In this document: positions 63,371-64,000 of the stretch, piece by piece
Numbering within the stretch: the first letter of the stretch is position 1
Layout of the letters: each line of letters starts with the position of its first letter
Assembly: GCF_003268475.1 (NCBI RefSeq)
Contig: NZ_MCIF01000002.1
Span: 5,741,644 to 5,805,643, forward strand
Reading direction: 5' to 3'
DNA length: 64,000 bases
Source: Thermogemmatispora tikiterensis
GTDB taxonomy: Bacteria; Chloroflexota; Ktedonobacteria; Ktedonobacterales; Ktedonobacteraceae
Position numbers and translations under genes: made by a program
The notes under the pieces: model-generated
What the model saw: the letters and a program-made list of their open reading frames with translations, nothing else
The model's database searches: none
What the model was told of the DNA's origin: nothing

Positions 63371-64000
63371 ATGAAGGAAGACGAGGGAGAAGGAGGCAGG
63401 AAGCTACCGAGGAGGCAAGCGCTCTTGCTGCTGGCGGGCTTGCCGCAGGTGCTGTTTGGACTGGGGAGCGTGGGAGCGAGTTGGGAGTGGGCAGGTGGCG
63501 GCAGGAGAGGGGAGGGAAGGCTGAGAGAGGAGGTGCTGCCGGTGGTGGCGGGAAGCATCACGGCCTGCTGGCACCTGCTCAATGAGGGAGAGTTTGAGAC
63601 AGTCGAGAGGACGGTGGGGGACTATCTGCCGCTGCTGAGGCGATGGGCGTATGAGCCATCGGGGGTGCAGCAGGAAGCAGCCTATCTGGGGGCGCAGGCG
63701 TGCCTGCTGCAGGGCTTGATTGCCTACCATCGGCTGCAGTTCCAGCGAAAAAAGTACCTTTGTGAAGAAGCAGTCAGTTTAAGCCGTCTTGCCGGTGAGC
63801 CTGTGTTGCTTGTGAAAGCGCTGATCGACCGAGGGAGGGCTTGCTACTGGCTTGGCCAGAGTGAGTCGACGCTGGAGAGCTTTCAGGAGGCGTGTAGTCT
63901 GGCCGGGACTGTGCCCGCTCCTTTGCAAGGGAGGGCTTTCATGAGCCTGGCGCGGGCCTATGCAGATCGGGGGATGGCTGGAGAAGCTTTGAAGGCTTTC
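63371..64000 (+). CDS. TPR-like protein, paralogue of the BTAD gene's second half; runs off the window
   Basis: ATG 63371 opens a frame that stays open to the right edge (210 codons). It begins MKEDEGEGGRKLPRRQALLLLAGLPQVLFGLG and continues with an ITACWHLLNEGEFETVERTVGDYLPLLRRW region and TPR-like helices. It has no BTAD domain in the visible part. It lies 45 bases after the BTAD gene and is likely co-transcribed. The C-terminus is unknown. Confidence 0.75.
   Translation, partial: MKEDEGEGGRKLPRRQALLLLAGLPQVLFGLGSVGASWEWAGGGRRGEGRLREEVLPVVAGSITACWHLLNEGEFETVERTVGDYLPLLRRWAYEPSGVQQEAAYLGAQACLLQGLIAYHRLQFQRKKYLCEEAVSLSRLAGEPVLLVKALIDRGRACYWLGQSESTLESFQEACSLAGTVPAPLQGRAFMSLARAYADRGMAGEALKAF
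63435..63583 (+). repeat. Near-identical direct repeat, copy B
   Basis: Second copy of the repeat at 62331-62479, in the same frame within the next gene. The high identity against divergent flanks suggests recent duplication or gene conversion. Confidence 0.85.

Noticed and set aside
1-64000. tRNA, rRNA and CRISPR arrays
   Set aside because: No T-loop consensus, rRNA-like stretch or regularly spaced repeat noticed on reading either strand; a tRNA scan was not possible.

Overview
The window looks like a piece of a thermophilic, high-GC Ktedonobacteria chromosome (Chloroflexota, Thermogemmatispora-like). This is inferred from gene content only: IS200/IS605-type TnpB relics, a long Argonaute, WD40 and BTAD/TPR regulators with the motif LPRRxALLxLAGLPQ, SHOCT-domain and F420/LLM proteins, and many Tat/lipoprotein sugar-binding proteins. 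No rRNA, tRNA or CRISPR array was seen.

Layout. 1-3.6 kb: the 3' end of a tnpB whose right end cuts a propeller-like gene, then a single-domain globin and a translationally coupled cyclohydrolase/cyclodeaminase-folD pair. 4.3-9.6 kb: a WD40 protein, a long prokaryotic Argonaute with complete MID and PIWI motifs, and a 5'-truncated tnpB with an intact catalytic core. 9.7-17 kb: small housekeeping and redox genes (SHOCT protein, HxlR-DoxX pair, FrnE-like DsbA, sulfite-oxidase-fold protein, membrane proteins) and an unusual metallophosphatase-HhH-exonuclease fusion. 17-30 kb: a catabolic block made of a 3-hydroxyisobutyrate dehydrogenase-like enzyme, a FadR-type regulator, 2-oxoacid dehydrogenase E1alpha/E1beta/E2, an M24 peptidase-like protein and a complete LIV-type ABC transporter. 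30-31.2 kb: an alcohol dehydrogenase pseudogene carrying a short non-autonomous IS200/IS605 derivative. 31.4-48.5 kb: a sugar block with a methyltransferase, xylulokinase-like kinase, IolB, GH92 mannosidase, ROK regulator, a ribose-type ABC transporter and a UgpB/A/E-type ABC transporter whose first permease is frameshifted. 48.8-52 kb: an LLM oxidoreductase and two more methyltransferases paralogous to the first. 52-59.3 kb: a two-gene operon of very large proteins, a 1121-aa protein of unknown family followed by a 1285-aa SF2-type helicase. 59.7-64 kb: a split response regulator and two BTAD/TPR-type genes sharing a near-identical segment.

The best candidates for something undescribed are the helicase/unknown-protein operon (52,070-59,335), the pairing of an apparently cyclohydrolase-deficient FolD with an FchA-like partner, and the Argonaute lying beside TnpB elements whose right ends define predicted guide sequences. 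Several lesions (T7 and C5 homopolymer frameshifts, IS insertion, pseudogene) could be real decay or sequencing error, and this is stated where it applies.
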